DNA of 64,000 nt from Pseudomonas fildesensis (GTDB taxonomy: Bacteria > Pseudomonadota > Gammaproteobacteria > Pseudomonadales > Pseudomonadaceae), in NCBI RefSeq assembly GCF_001050345.1, contig NZ_LFMW01000008.1, positions 1 through 64,000 of the forward strand, written 5' to 3'. Made by a program: the position numbers and the translations under genes. Every line of letters starts with the position of its first letter. Positions within the stretch are counted from its first letter, which is position 1. Under the pieces are notes generated by a model that made no database searches, was not told where the DNA came from, and saw only the letters and a list, made by a program, of their open reading frames with translations. This document shows positions 1 to 7,739 of this stretch, piece after piece.

Positions 1-76
1 CGTCGATGGATTTTCGGAAGTCGACCGGCTTGGGGTACAGATACACTTTTTCGACTTTGGCATCGGGTCGCATCAT
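1..76 (-). mobile_element. tnpB: IS66-family TnpB (Orf2), 5' part only, cut by the window edge
   Basis: On the minus strand an ATG at 74-76 opens a frame beginning MMRPDAKVEKVYLYPKPVDF and continuing RKSID to the edge. This is the typical start of the IS66 accessory protein TnpB. Only 25 codons are inside the window, so it is unknown whether the element is intact to the left. A GTAAGCGCTC terminus-like sequence lies about 75 bp upstream, leaving no room for a tnpA gene. The element is therefore either 5'-truncated or a type without tnpA. The family assignment rests on this short but characteristic N-terminus. Confidence 0.75.
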
Positions 77-160
77 GGCGAGCTGGCTCCTGAGGGAATC
101 GGGAGCACAGCATCCGGGATCCGATAAGCGCTTTGAATGTGGGGTTTATGGAGCGCTTAC
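77..160 (-). repeat. Probable terminal region of the IS66-type element
   Basis: Read on the minus strand, the stretch starts GTAAGCGCTC at 160-151, and a related GCGCTTATC follows about 20 bases further in. IS66 elements often begin with a GTAAGCG-type inverted repeat, so this is taken as the outer end. The matching far end is outside the window. Confidence 0.45.
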
Positions 161-216
161 CAACTAACTATCAATACAGAACGTCAAAAATCAGAAACCA
201 GGCAGTTACAGGAGCC

Positions 217-440
217 GAGTGCAACACGGCTATTGAACTAAAGCAGGAGTTGCATGATGCATGCCCATCGCCTCTGTAATCACTTCAATCGGACATTTAT
301 AACCGAAGCGTTTGCGAGGGCGAATATTCATTTGATACGAAATGGCATCCAACGCTTCCTGGCTATGTACCGATAAGTCCGTGCCCCTGGGCAGGTACTG
401 GCGAATCAAGCCGGGCGGCCGTGAAAACTGAGTGCAACAC
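217..440. repeat. GAGTGCAACAC direct repeats flanking an IS30 remnant
   Basis: The 11-mer GAGTGCAACAC occurs at 217-227 and again in the same orientation at 430-440. The copies bracket the IS30-like coding remnant. The first lies just past the transposase stop, where an IS end would be expected. The second is where recognisable transposase homology stops. Because the copies are direct and not inverted, they are not a normal pair of IS ends. Confidence 0.5.
230..430 (-). pseudogene. IS30-family transposase, C-terminal remnant
   Basis: The minus-strand frame ending at 230 contains GLIRQYLPRGTDLSVHS followed by a segment with NIRPRKRFGYKCP. This is the conserved C-terminal end of IS30-type DDE transposases, which includes the N-x-RPRK-x-G-x-x-x-P block. 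Homology begins abruptly near 430. The N-terminal DNA-binding part and the first two catalytic acidic residues are absent, and the open frame upstream to 502 is unrelated sequence. It is a broken, non-functional fragment of roughly 65 codons. Confidence 0.75.
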
Positions 441-496
441 CTCGAAACAAAAGGGACGAATTTATTTAGAGCAATTATGGCCTCGCCGCCCCTTAC

Positions 497-567
497 GAAC
501 AAATGGGACGGATTTATGTATATAAGTAGGACGCCGCTAATTTTAAATAAATCCGTCCCCTTTACTC
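497..567. repeat. 71-bp direct repeat, copy A, containing a 12-bp inverted repeat
   Basis: Positions 497-567 match 1493-1563 with one mismatch, at 504 versus 1500. Inside the unit, GGGACGGATTTA (505-516) is mirrored perfectly by TAAATCCGTCCC (548-559), giving a 12-bp stem and a 31-nt loop. A degenerate relative, AGGGACGAATTTATTT, lies near 451. The copy ends about 10 bp before recognisable Rhs coding sequence begins. Confidence 0.85.
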
Positions 568-582
568 CTGACGCCCGACCCG

Positions 583-1026
583 GTGAAGCTGGCGGGTGGG
601 ATCAACGCCTACCAATACACCACCAATCCCACGGCTTGGGTAGATCCGATAGGATTTACCTGTGTGCGTGGCAATTGCCCCGGACAACGAAATAAGCCGC
701 AAAAGCGACATGAGGAATCGCCCCCTGAAACAGGAGGTCCAATTCACTCTTCCACTTATGAGCAAGCTTTGAACAAAGCTCTAGAATGGTTATTAGAAAA
801 TGACTTCCGAGCAGAAAAACCAACTCCGGGAAGATTCGGTACGCGTAAAGGAGAGCCAGTAGGAATGCAGACAGCTGATGGCAAAACTGGTTACCGAGTT
901 GAACCTGATGATAGGAGTGACGCCCACATAAATGTTTGGTCAGGTAAGAAAAAAGGCCCGCACTATCTTTTTGATGCCACCCCAAAAACCGTATTACAGC
1001 TGACTAAAAGGTTTGCAAAAAAATGA
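583..1026 (+). CDS. Orphan Rhs C-terminal tip: end of core plus toxin domain
   Basis: The frame begins DPVKLAGGINAYQYTTNP at 577 and continues through TAWVDPIGFT. This is the conserved end of an Rhs core, where the variable toxin tip is normally released. About 120 residues of variable domain follow, ending in conserved-looking AHINVWSGKKKGPHYLF. The rest of the Rhs protein is missing: homology starts about 10 bp after copy A of the 71-bp repeat, and an in-frame stop lies at 544. The GTG at 583 is only the first possible start. I cannot assign the toxin family. Two histidines (AHIN, GPHY) would suit a nuclease, but that is a guess. The gene overlaps its putative immunity gene by 4 bp. Confidence 0.75.
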   Translation: MKLAGGINAYQYTTNPTAWVDPIGFTCVRGNCPGQRNKPQKRHEESPPETGGPIHSSTYEQALNKALEWLLENDFRAEKPTPGRFGTRKGEPVGMQTADGKTGYRVEPDDRSDAHINVWSGKKKGPHYLFDATPKTVLQLTKRFAKK

Positions 1027-1439
1027 GCTATTTAGACGAAGAGCTGATTAAGGACCTGAGAAACCACAATATTTTATTTGACATCCTATCTGAGTCCGAG
1101 CACGTATCCATAGTTAGAAAAATCAATGCAAATATACCTTTTTCCGGTAGCAAAGTTGCTTGGAGCAACTTAAACACCAGCATGAACCTTGGGCGCGAAC
1201 CGTCGGACTTCGCGACCTTGCGGCTGGCAGAGGAAATTAGAAAAGTGGCTGACAGCAATCTAATTTTTGTCGGTGACTCTGCCTGCGACGAGGCTTACTC
1301 CATAAGCATCGAGCACTTGGAAATAACACTCAAGATCTTTTCCGAACTACCCCAGCACACCTACATTGTGACGGAATCATTAACCTGGATTGCCTGCATA
1401 TCATTTGAAGGCGATTTGGACTTCGCAAATATTTTATAA
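1023..1439 (+). CDS. Probable immunity protein for the Rhs tip
   Basis: The 138-residue product begins MSYLDEELIKDLRNHNI. Its ATG overlaps the toxin stop (ATGA), the usual arrangement of a polymorphic toxin and its antidote. The protein is acidic, has no signal peptide or membrane segment, and should act in the cytoplasm by binding the toxin domain. The DNA is AT-richer than the chromosome around it, as is common for exchangeable toxin-immunity cassettes. The function is inferred from position only, because no immunity family was recognised. Confidence 0.65.
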   Translation: MSYLDEELIKDLRNHNILFDILSESEHVSIVRKINANIPFSGSKVAWSNLNTSMNLGREPSDFATLRLAEEIRKVADSNLIFVGDSACDEAYSISIEHLEITLKIFSELPQHTYIVTESLTWIACISFEGDLDFANIL

Positions 1440-1492
1440 ATGACACGAATTAAAAAAGAGAGGGCCAGTTGATAAAAAGGACAGGAACAAAG

Positions 1493-1563
1493 GAACAAAC
1501 GGGACGGATTTATGTATATAAGTAGGACGCCGCTAATTTTAAATAAATCCGTCCCCTTTACTC
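1493..1563. repeat. 71-bp direct repeat, copy B
   Basis: This is the second copy of the 497-567 unit, with the same inverted repeat (1501-1512 and 1544-1555). It lies 53 bp after the immunity gene, so the two copies bracket the toxin-immunity pair exactly. A short tandem echo (CCCCTTTACTCACTG, then CCCCCTTTACTCACT) follows to 1580. Confidence 0.85.
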
Positions 1564-1629
1564 ACTGCCCCCTTTACTCACTAATGTGAATAACACTATT
1601 GTGAGAGCGCCACTACCGAAGAAACAAAA

Positions 1630-2013
1630 ATGAAGATACGAATTACCGAGGCATTTTCTGACCAGGGTACATCACACGTAAAATTCCACTCGCACAATGG
1701 AAGTGGGAGAGCGTTATGGAACGGCACTGCGCCAAAAATCGGTGAGATCGTGGATGTAGAGATCGATCTGGACGAAGCCTTTTCCTGGGGAAAAAACATC
1801 ACCCCCTCGTCCAGCAAAACTCCACAGATCACTGTTCTAAATGGCACCACCCAAATAACAGCTGAATTAATGCAAGGTGCCGACGAAAAATGTGCAGCCT
1901 TACAACTCGGCGACTCAATAATACTTATTGAGCTTGACGGACCAATCGCTCAAAAATCTGGCTTTGTAGAGGTGAAAGCAACCAGGATTCAACTTTATCC
2001 AACCAATATTTGA
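1630..2013 (+). CDS. Conserved hypothetical protein, 127 aa, next to Rhs cassette
   Basis: The product begins MKIRITEAFSDQGTSHVKF and is soluble, beta-rich in appearance, acidic, and without a signal peptide. I do not recognise a family. It follows copy B of the direct repeat and is AT-rich like the toxin-immunity pair. It may be a second orphan immunity gene left by an earlier tip exchange, or an unrelated passenger. Its stop is 7 bp from the stop of the convergent DUF3995 gene, so the chromosomal backbone resumes here. Confidence 0.6.
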   Translation: MKIRITEAFSDQGTSHVKFHSHNGSGRALWNGTAPKIGEIVDVEIDLDEAFSWGKNITPSSSKTPQITVLNGTTQITAELMQGADEKCAALQLGDSIILIELDGPIAQKSGFVEVKATRIQLYPTNI

Positions 2014-2020
2014 AATTCAT

Positions 2021-2458
2021 TCAACTCCACGCCACCACCAACAACCCCGCCCCCAACACCAAACACAACGGCGAATAAAAATACGTATCCCACCTGGCAA
2101 ACCGCGACCCGCTCACTTTCTTGAAAAAACCCACCAGTTCCGAATCCCCGATCGCCCTGGCAAACATCACCATGGCTATCGCGCTGATCCCCCACTGCAA
2201 CGCGCCATGGGACACCGGCGAGAAATACAGCCCGGCCCGCAGGCAGACGAGCAGTGCGATCGCCACCAGACCCATCGCGACCAGGAAGGTGCCCAGCGTC
2301 GAGGGTATGAATGCCGGGCGGGGTCCGCTGGAGAACTCGCCGGGCAGTTCGGGGATAGCGGCGAGGCTGCCGAGTTTGCCGCCGGCGGCCCAGTACAGGT
2401 GCACCATGCTGATGAAGGTAAAAATTCCGACGATCCACCGTGCGACGACAAAGCTCAT
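2021..2458 (-). CDS. DUF3995-like integral membrane protein
   Basis: The 145-residue protein starts MSFVVARWIVGIFTFISMVH and has four hydrophobic segments, at about residues 5-25, 50-72, 80-100 and 120-143. The HLYWAAGGKLG stretch early in the sequence and the overall length fit the DUF3995 family of small inner-membrane proteins of unknown role. The ATG at 2456-2458 is chosen because the longer open frame upstream overlaps the divergent DUF2946 gene and is not protein-like. It is probably transcribed alone. Confidence 0.7.
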   Translation of the reverse strand: MSFVVARWIVGIFTFISMVHLYWAAGGKLGSLAAIPELPGEFSSGPRPAFIPSTLGTFLVAMGLVAIALLVCLRAGLYFSPVSHGALQWGISAIAMVMFARAIGDSELVGFFKKVSGSRFARWDTYFYSPLCLVLGAGLLVVAWS

Positions 2459-2551
2459 GGCGGGTGCTCCCTGAAAAGATGCGAAACAGCATAGTCTCTC
2501 TGAGATTTTTTGTAGGCATTTCGTCGGCGGCTGATGGTAAAGTGCCGCCCC

Positions 2552-2941
2552 ATGAAACTCGCCCGTGCCGACCGCTCGCTCATTGCCTGGATGCTCTACT
2601 GCTGCGTCCTGTTCAATGTGTTCGCGTGCAGTATTGGTCATGGGCAGATGGTAGGGATGCAGCTCAATGGGATTGGCGGTCAGTTCTGTACCGTTGACCC
2701 GCGCACCCAGGCACCCAAGCCGCCCAACTCCACCGATGAAAGCCTGCCGACGCTGTCCAAGGCGTTTGGATGCCCGCTGTGCTCGACAGGCGGTATGGGC
2801 CCGGCGCTCAGTTCCAGTCTGAATGTGGCGGTGTTGCCACAATCCCATGCGCCACCACCGGCGGTCGTGCTGGCTGCTGACATTCCTGCCCGTTTCACCT
2901 GGCCCACGGCCCACCCGCGCGCGCCACCTGTTCTCGCCTGA
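2552..2941 (+). CDS. DUF2946-family protein
   Basis: The 129-residue product starts MKLARADRSLIAWMLYCCVL. The N-terminus is a hydrophobic segment that could be a signal anchor, and a CPLCSTGG motif lies near residue 78. Small proteins of the DUF2946 family often sit next to TonB-dependent metal receptors in pseudomonads and are suspected of metal, often copper, handling. Here a receptor gene follows 94 bp downstream on the same strand. The inner ATG at 2552 is preferred to 2534 because the family-like N-terminus begins there. The metal specificity is inferred from context, not shown. Confidence 0.7.
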   Translation: MKLARADRSLIAWMLYCCVLFNVFACSIGHGQMVGMQLNGIGGQFCTVDPRTQAPKPPNSTDESLPTLSKAFGCPLCSTGGMGPALSSSLNVAVLPQSHAPPPAVVLAADIPARFTWPTAHPRAPPVLA

Positions 2942-3035
2942 CCCTTCGCTTTCTGATCTGCACCGACCACCGTTTCCGTGAGGAAGTACGGGCGGCTGTG
3001 CGTTGTTTTCAAGCCAGGTTTTTCAGGATTCAACC

Positions 3036-5165
3036 ATGAAACATTTACCTCTGTTGGCGGGTCTGTTCGGCTGCCTGCCTGTCTGCGGCTGGGCCCTTGA
3101 GTTGGCCCCGACTACCATTGATGGCGAACAAACCGCCGCCGAACCGGGCCTGGCCCTGGACCAATCCAGCGGCATGGCGTCGCGGTTGGGGCTGAGCGTG
3201 CGGGAAACCCCGGCGTCGGTGGCCATCGCCAATCGCAACGACATCGAGCGTCATGGCGCCAAGACCTTTCGCGACGCGGCCAATACCTTGCCGGGCGTCA
3301 ACGCGAGTGCACCGCCGGGGTTTGGTGGTTTTGTGTCGTACCGCGGGTTTACCAGCGGCCAGATCACCCAGATGTTCAACGGTATCAACGTCGCCACCGG
3401 CCTGGCGCGGCCGGTGGATGCATGGATCTATGACCGGGTGGAGCTGGTGGGCGGCCCCGCCTCCCTGATCAACGGCGCCGGCTCCGTAGGCGGTTCGCTG
3501 AACTACGTGACCAAGCTGGCGACCCGCGAGGAACAGGCCGCCGAAGGCCAGTTGACCTATGGCAGCTACGACACGGCCGGCATGGCCTTCGGCCTGAACC
3601 ACGCGCTGACCGAACCGGGCGCCGAGGTGCAGCAGTACGCGCGCCTGGACGTCAGCCGCAACACCAACCACAGCTACATCGACCGCGACCAGCGCGAGGC
3701 CTGGAGCGTGGCGTTTTCACTGCTCAGCGACCTCAGCCCCAACCTGTCCCACACCCTGGCCCTGGAATATCAGGACGAGCACGAGGACAGCCCGTATTGG
3801 GGCACGCCAGTGCTCAACCCCAAGGTCGGTGAGTTGAAGATCGACAAGCACAACCGTTTCAACAACTACAACGTCGCCGACGGGCGTTACGAACAGCGCA
3901 CGATCTGGGCGCGCTCGATCATCGACTACCGGATCAACGACAGCACCACGCTGAAAAACACCCTCTACCATCTGGACAGCCAGCGCGATTACCGCAACCT
4001 GGAGACCTACCAGTACAACGCCGACAACAGCGCGGTAAACCGTTCGACTGCCTACCAGGTACGCCATCAGGGCGAGCAGAACGGCAACCAGTTCGAGCTG
4101 CGCCACGACGACAGCGTGTTCGGCCTGTCGACCACGTGGTCCGGTGGCTTTGAGTACAAGGTCAACAGCACCACCAACAGCCCGCTGAGAGCATCAGGCA
4201 ACAGCTCAGTGGACCCGAACAACTACGACCCAGGGCACTTCTACGACATTCCGGGAACCAAACCCGGCTTTATCAAGGACAAGACCACCGAGGTGACCAC
4301 CCAGGCGCTGTTCGTGGAAAACCGCCTTGGCCTGACCGATAAACTGTCGCTGCTGACCGGCCTGCGCTATGACGCCATCGACCTCGACGTGACCAACCAC
4401 GGCCTGGTGACGGCCAGCAACCCACGGCACTTCAAACGCAGCTGGGAACCGGTGACCGGGCGCGTAGGCCTGACCTATCAGTTCATCCCATCGGCCAACG
4501 TGTACGTGCAATACAGCACGGCCGCCGAGCAGCCTGGTACCACGACGCAAGTGTTCGACGTGTCGACGGGCAAGCAATGGGAAGTGGGCAGCAAGTTCGA
4601 CTACCTGGACGGGCGCGGCTCGGCCACCGTCGCGGCCTACAAGATCGAACGCAAGGATTTTGCGGTCACCGACCCGTTGGACCCTAACAACAGCATCCCG
4701 GTAGGCGCACAGTCGTCCAAGGGCATCGAATTGGCCAGTTCATTACGTATCACGCCCACGTTGCTGGCAGAAGGCAACTTCGCCTGGGTGGATGCCGAGT
4801 ACGACGAGTTCAACGAGAAAATCGCCAGCGGCGCCGTAGTCTCGCGCAAAGGCAATACGCCGACCAACGCGCCCAAGCGCGTGGGCAACCTGTGGCTGAC
4901 GTATGACTTTTCCGAAGCTTGGCAAGGCGGCGTGGATGCGCGGTATGTGGCCGAGGTGTATGCGGATAACGCCAACACCCAGACGGTGCCGGCCTACACA
5001 CTGCTCGGCACTTTCCTGCGCTACAAGGTGGATTCACAGACATCGGTGACGGGCCGGGTGCGCAACCTGACCAATGAGGTGTATGCCGAATTTGCCCATG
5101 TGTCGCCGGCGTATTACCTGGGGTCGCCGAGGACCTTTGAGGTAGCAGTACAAACCCGGTTCTAA
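3036..5165 (+). CDS. TonB-dependent siderophore-type outer-membrane receptor
   Basis: The 709-residue product has a signal peptide (MKHLPLLAGLFGCLPVCGWA), then a plug domain. The plug contains RETPASVAIANRNDIERHGA, a LPGVNASAPPG segment and the YRGF motif, with VELVGGPASLINGAGSVGG ending it. The remainder is a 22-strand-type barrel that ends in a C-terminal aromatic, QTRF, as outer-membrane proteins require. The plug resembles siderophore receptors more than the OprC/NosA copper receptors, despite the DUF2946 neighbour. No Fur box is evident in the 94-bp gap upstream, so cargo and regulation stay open. The ATG at 3036 gives a proper signal peptide. Confidence 0.85.
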   Translation: MKHLPLLAGLFGCLPVCGWALELAPTTIDGEQTAAEPGLALDQSSGMASRLGLSVRETPASVAIANRNDIERHGAKTFRDAANTLPGVNASAPPGFGGFVSYRGFTSGQITQMFNGINVATGLARPVDAWIYDRVELVGGPASLINGAGSVGGSLNYVTKLATREEQAAEGQLTYGSYDTAGMAFGLNHALTEPGAEVQQYARLDVSRNTNHSYIDRDQREAWSVAFSLLSDLSPNLSHTLALEYQDEHEDSPYWGTPVLNPKVGELKIDKHNRFNNYNVADGRYEQRTIWARSIIDYRINDSTTLKNTLYHLDSQRDYRNLETYQYNADNSAVNRSTAYQVRHQGEQNGNQFELRHDDSVFGLSTTWSGGFEYKVNSTTNSPLRASGNSSVDPNNYDPGHFYDIPGTKPGFIKDKTTEVTTQALFVENRLGLTDKLSLLTGLRYDAIDLDVTNHGLVTASNPRHFKRSWEPVTGRVGLTYQFIPSANVYVQYSTAAEQPGTTTQVFDVSTGKQWEVGSKFDYLDGRGSATVAAYKIERKDFAVTDPLDPNNSIPVGAQSSKGIELASSLRITPTLLAEGNFAWVDAEYDEFNEKIASGAVVSRKGNTPTNAPKRVGNLWLTYDFSEAWQGGVDARYVAEVYADNANTQTVPAYTLLGTFLRYKVDSQTSVTGRVRNLTNEVYAEFAHVSPAYYLGSPRTFEVAVQTRF

Positions 5166-5184
5166 CGCTGGAATGCAATCAACT

Positions 5185-5316
5185 GTGGTGAGCAGGCTTG
5201 CCCTGCGTTGGGGCGCGAAGCGCCCCTATCAAGGCGCCTGGTGGTGCCAGGCAGTGCTCGGTACACGTTTTGGGGCTGCTACGCAGCGCAACGCGGGACA
5301 AGCTCGCTCGCCACAA
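5185..5316. repeat. Palindromic intergenic repeat pair (GTGGCGAGC family)
   Basis: A unit starting TGTGGTGAGCAGGCTTG is mirrored about 130 bp later by AAGCTCGCTCGCCACA, with inner GGGGCGCGAAGCGCCCC and GGGGCTGCTACGCAGC hairpins. It lies between two convergent genes and matches the family found at 11.1, 36.3, 37.2, 53.7 and 59.6 kb. The left unit is more diverged than the others. Confidence 0.8.
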
Positions 5317-5342
5317 AGAACCGATCCCGTCATGATCTCCAT

Positions 5343-6353
5343 CTATTTCAGGCTGGCTTCGACCTTCTGCGCCACATCCGCGGTCAACCAGGCCTTCCAC
5401 ACCTGCGGATGCTCCTTGAGAAACGCCTGCGCGACTTCACGTGGCGCGGTGTGTTTCTCACTCATCGTCGCCAACGCCTTGTTCAGCGGCTCAATCGGAA
5501 ATTCCACCTTTTCGAAGAACTGTGCAATCTGCGGATACTCTTTCTGGAACGGCGCAGACACCCCAATGCTCAACTTCGACGCCAACGAGCGCGTTGGTTT
5601 CGGATTGGGATTATCCGCATCCGTCAGGGTCTTCCACGCCTCGGCGTCAAACGCCGGCTCTTCCAGCTGGATCAGCTTGTAACGTCCCATCAACGGCGTC
5701 GGCGACCAGTAGTAGAACAACACCGGCTTGCCGCGACGAATCGACGAAGCAATCTCCGCGTCCAGCGCCGCACCCGAGCCACTGCGGAAATTCACATAGC
5801 TGTCGTCCAGGCCATAGGCCTTGAGCTTCTGTTTGTTGACCACTTCCGAGGTCCAGCCGATAGGGCTGTTGAGGAAGCGACCTTTGCCGGGCGATTCCGG
5901 GTCCTTGAACACGTCCTTGTAGCGCGCCAGGTCCTTCACGCTTTTCAGGTCCGGCGCCAGCGGCTTGATGCCTTTGGCCGGGTCGCCCTTGACCACGTAT
6001 TCCGGCACCCACCAGCCTTCGGTGGCACCCTTGACGGTATCGCCCAGGCCCACCACCTTGCCTTCGGCCTCAGCCTTGACCCAGACCGGACTGCGGCCCG
6101 CCCACTCTTCACCGATAACCTGGATGTCGTTCTTGGCCAGGGCAGTTTCCAGGGTGATGGTGGTGCCGGGCAAGGTATCGGTGGGCAGGTCATAGCCCTT
6201 TTCGACGATCACCCGCAGCACTTCGGTGATCAGGCTGCCGCTTTCCCAGTTCAGGTCGGCAAAATGTACCGGCGCCTGGGCAGCCGATACCGACGCCGCC
6301 GACAGACTCAAGGTCGTCAGGGACGCCGCCAACAGGGTTCTCAATCCTTTCAT
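5343..6353 (-). CDS. ABC transporter periplasmic binding protein, glycine betaine/choline type (OpuAC)
   Basis: The 336-residue protein has a signal peptide ending near VSAAQA, then HFADLNWESGSLITEVL. This is the start of the OpuAC (ProX/ChoX-like) fold, which binds quaternary amines in an aromatic cage. Aromatic residues suited to such a cage occur in GEEWAG, EGWWVPEY and FYYWSPTP. No permease or ATPase gene is adjacent, so this is a lone binding protein that probably shares a core transporter encoded elsewhere. The exact ligand (choline, betaine or carnitine) cannot be read from the sequence. Confidence 0.85.
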   Translation of the reverse strand: MKGLRTLLAASLTTLSLSAASVSAAQAPVHFADLNWESGSLITEVLRVIVEKGYDLPTDTLPGTTITLETALAKNDIQVIGEEWAGRSPVWVKAEAEGKVVGLGDTVKGATEGWWVPEYVVKGDPAKGIKPLAPDLKSVKDLARYKDVFKDPESPGKGRFLNSPIGWTSEVVNKQKLKAYGLDDSYVNFRSGSGAALDAEIASSIRRGKPVLFYYWSPTPLMGRYKLIQLEEPAFDAEAWKTLTDADNPNPKPTRSLASKLSIGVSAPFQKEYPQIAQFFEKVEFPIEPLNKALATMSEKHTAPREVAQAFLKEHPQVWKAWLTADVAQKVEASLK

Positions 6354-6485
6354 GCCTTTGCACCTCGCGTTATCGCAGCTCTAGCGGACGGCTTTGCTGC
6401 CAATGCGCGAAGCCTCTGAATAGTTAAGTCAACTCAACTGTAGTAGAGGTTCCGAGAGACAAAGGATGTTCGTGATATTGACTGA

Positions 6486-6938
6486 TTACTCGCTCGCCTT
6501 GAAGGTCACCAGTTCGCCCTTGCGCCACTTGGCGGCCTTGCCGGTCACGGCCTTCAGGGTTTTGGTCAAGCCTTCCAGCAGCTGTTCACGGGCGGCGAAC
6601 ACCAGCATCACGCTGTGGCCTTCCTTGAACACGATGCCCTCGCCTTCGGCCGAGGACACAAAGGCGTATTCGCCCAGGCCATACACCGTCAACTTGATAT
6701 CGCGGAACTTCAATTCGAACTTGCCGCCTTCACGACTGGGCAATACCGCCGCGCGGAAGTGGTCTCCCACTTTGAGTTCCAGGCGTGGTTTGTCATCCAC
6801 GACCAGCGCCGACTCGGTATCGATCTCGGCGATGTAGATACCTTCCGGTGTCTGTTCAGTGATGTAAACGAAACGGGATTGAAACTGCTTGACCAACTTT
6901 GCGCGCAAATCACCCAGCACGAATAACGCGTGCATATC
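6486..6938 (-). CDS. Conserved hypothetical protein, 150 aa
   Basis: The product begins MHALFVLGDLRAKLVKQFQS and is soluble, with alternating beta-strand-like segments and a basic C-terminus (KAAKWRKGELVTFKASE). No known domain was recognised. The ATG at 6938 is the first credible start. The open frame extends to 7028, but that part is cysteine- and arginine-rich and unlike a protein N-terminus. The gene stands alone, and its 3' end lies 132 bp from the start of the betaine-type binding protein gene, which is read in the same direction. Confidence 0.55.
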   Translation of the reverse strand, partial: DMHALFVLGDLRAKLVKQFQSRFVYITEQTPEGIYIAEIDTESALVVDDKPRLELKVGDHFRAAVLPSREGGKFELKFRDIKLTVYGLGEYAFVSSAEGEGIVFKEGHSVMLVFAAREQLLEGLTKTLKAVTGKAAKWRKGELVTFKASE

Positions 6939-7352
6939 CAGATTACTGACTGCCAAGGAAACGCCCCCACATCGAAAAAGGCGCTGTCCGCCACAGCGGG
7001 CAGCACAAAAAAACGGCCGAAACGGCACGATCAGATATCACAACCATTGAAAAAAACTGAAGAAGATCCCACTGCTGCGCCATAAGACTAGTACAGACGT
7101 GCGCGATGGACCTTATGCAAGGTCATCCGGCATCACAGGAAATCACAGGTTCTACGACTCGAGAATACGGGTCGACCAGCTTCAGAGAATAACCCAATTA
7201 AAAACGTAGTTTCCGACAGCTCATACAAACAAAAATACCTTGGCGTGGAACCAGCCGCCGAGTGCCGACGACAATACTAAAACAGCAACACGGGTCAAAA
7301 CCACCCGTAATGCTGCTGGCGGGTCAACAAGATCGATCGACAGGAGCTGACC
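6939..7352. other. 414-bp intergenic region without a recognised feature
   Basis: This lies between divergently read small genes. It is noticeably AT-richer than the coding DNA and must hold both promoters. I see no palindromic repeat, convincing terminator or RNA gene in it. A strong ribosome-binding site (AGGAG, near 7341) sits at its right end for the gene at 7353. Confidence 0.5.
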
Positions 7353-7628
7353 ATGCAACCACATCAACACGACGCTACGTCTTCCCACACTCGTTCATCG
7401 TGCCAAGACGAGCGCCAATACTACTGCCTGCACAGCCCGAACGGGTACTCCAATTCGGTTCTTTACCAAGTGGTACCGGCCGGCAGGAACTTCTTCCATA
7501 TCCGAGAAGTAATCAGCGGCAGAGTCCTGGGCTTTCGCAGCGACCATATCCAGGCCTGCGAACTGGCCAAAAAACTCGAAGCGACGCTGTACGCCGTGCA
7601 CGGCGGAATCGTTTCGTCACCTGGATGA
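7353..7628 (+). CDS. Small conserved hypothetical protein, 91 aa
   Basis: The product starts MQPHQHDATSSHTRSSCQDE and has a folded-looking middle (YYCLHSPNGYSNSVLYQVV) with no membrane segment. The ATG has an AGGAG ribosome-binding site 6 bp upstream, which supports a real gene. No family was recognised. It is the first of three small plus-strand genes (7353, 7740, 8041), each with its own ribosome-binding site, that could be stress- or envelope-related, but no function can be given. Confidence 0.6.
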   Translation: MQPHQHDATSSHTRSSCQDERQYYCLHSPNGYSNSVLYQVVPAGRNFFHIREVISGRVLGFRSDHIQACELAKKLEATLYAVHGGIVSSPG

Positions 7629-7739
7629 CTTTACTGCGCCGCCCTCCTCCAACAACTGCCATACTGGCCCGTCCATTGAAGCTTGCCCCTGTGCGGGTCA
7701 GGTTTCATCAGTGCAGTTACCTAGAACGGAAGGCGATAC

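Noticed and set aside
230..502. The whole 90-codon frame as a functional small gene
   Set aside because: Only residues after about 25 are IS30-like and the upstream part is unrelated sequence, so it is a remnant.
1595..1850. Minus-strand frame opposite the 127-aa gene
   Set aside because: The plus-strand frame has a better start and longer uninterrupted coding sequence; the other is its shadow.
1..2013. The left block as part of a prophage or type VI secretion locus
   Set aside because: Only IS scraps and an orphan Rhs tip are seen; no phage structural, VgrG or T6SS core genes are present.
3003..3035. Upstream extension of the TonB receptor to 3003
   Set aside because: The added residues precede a perfect signal peptide starting at 3036 and would spoil export.
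6486..7028. Longer start at 7028 for the 150-aa protein
   Set aside because: The added 30 residues are Cys/Arg-rich with no ribosome-binding site; the ATG at 6938 gives a normal N-terminus.
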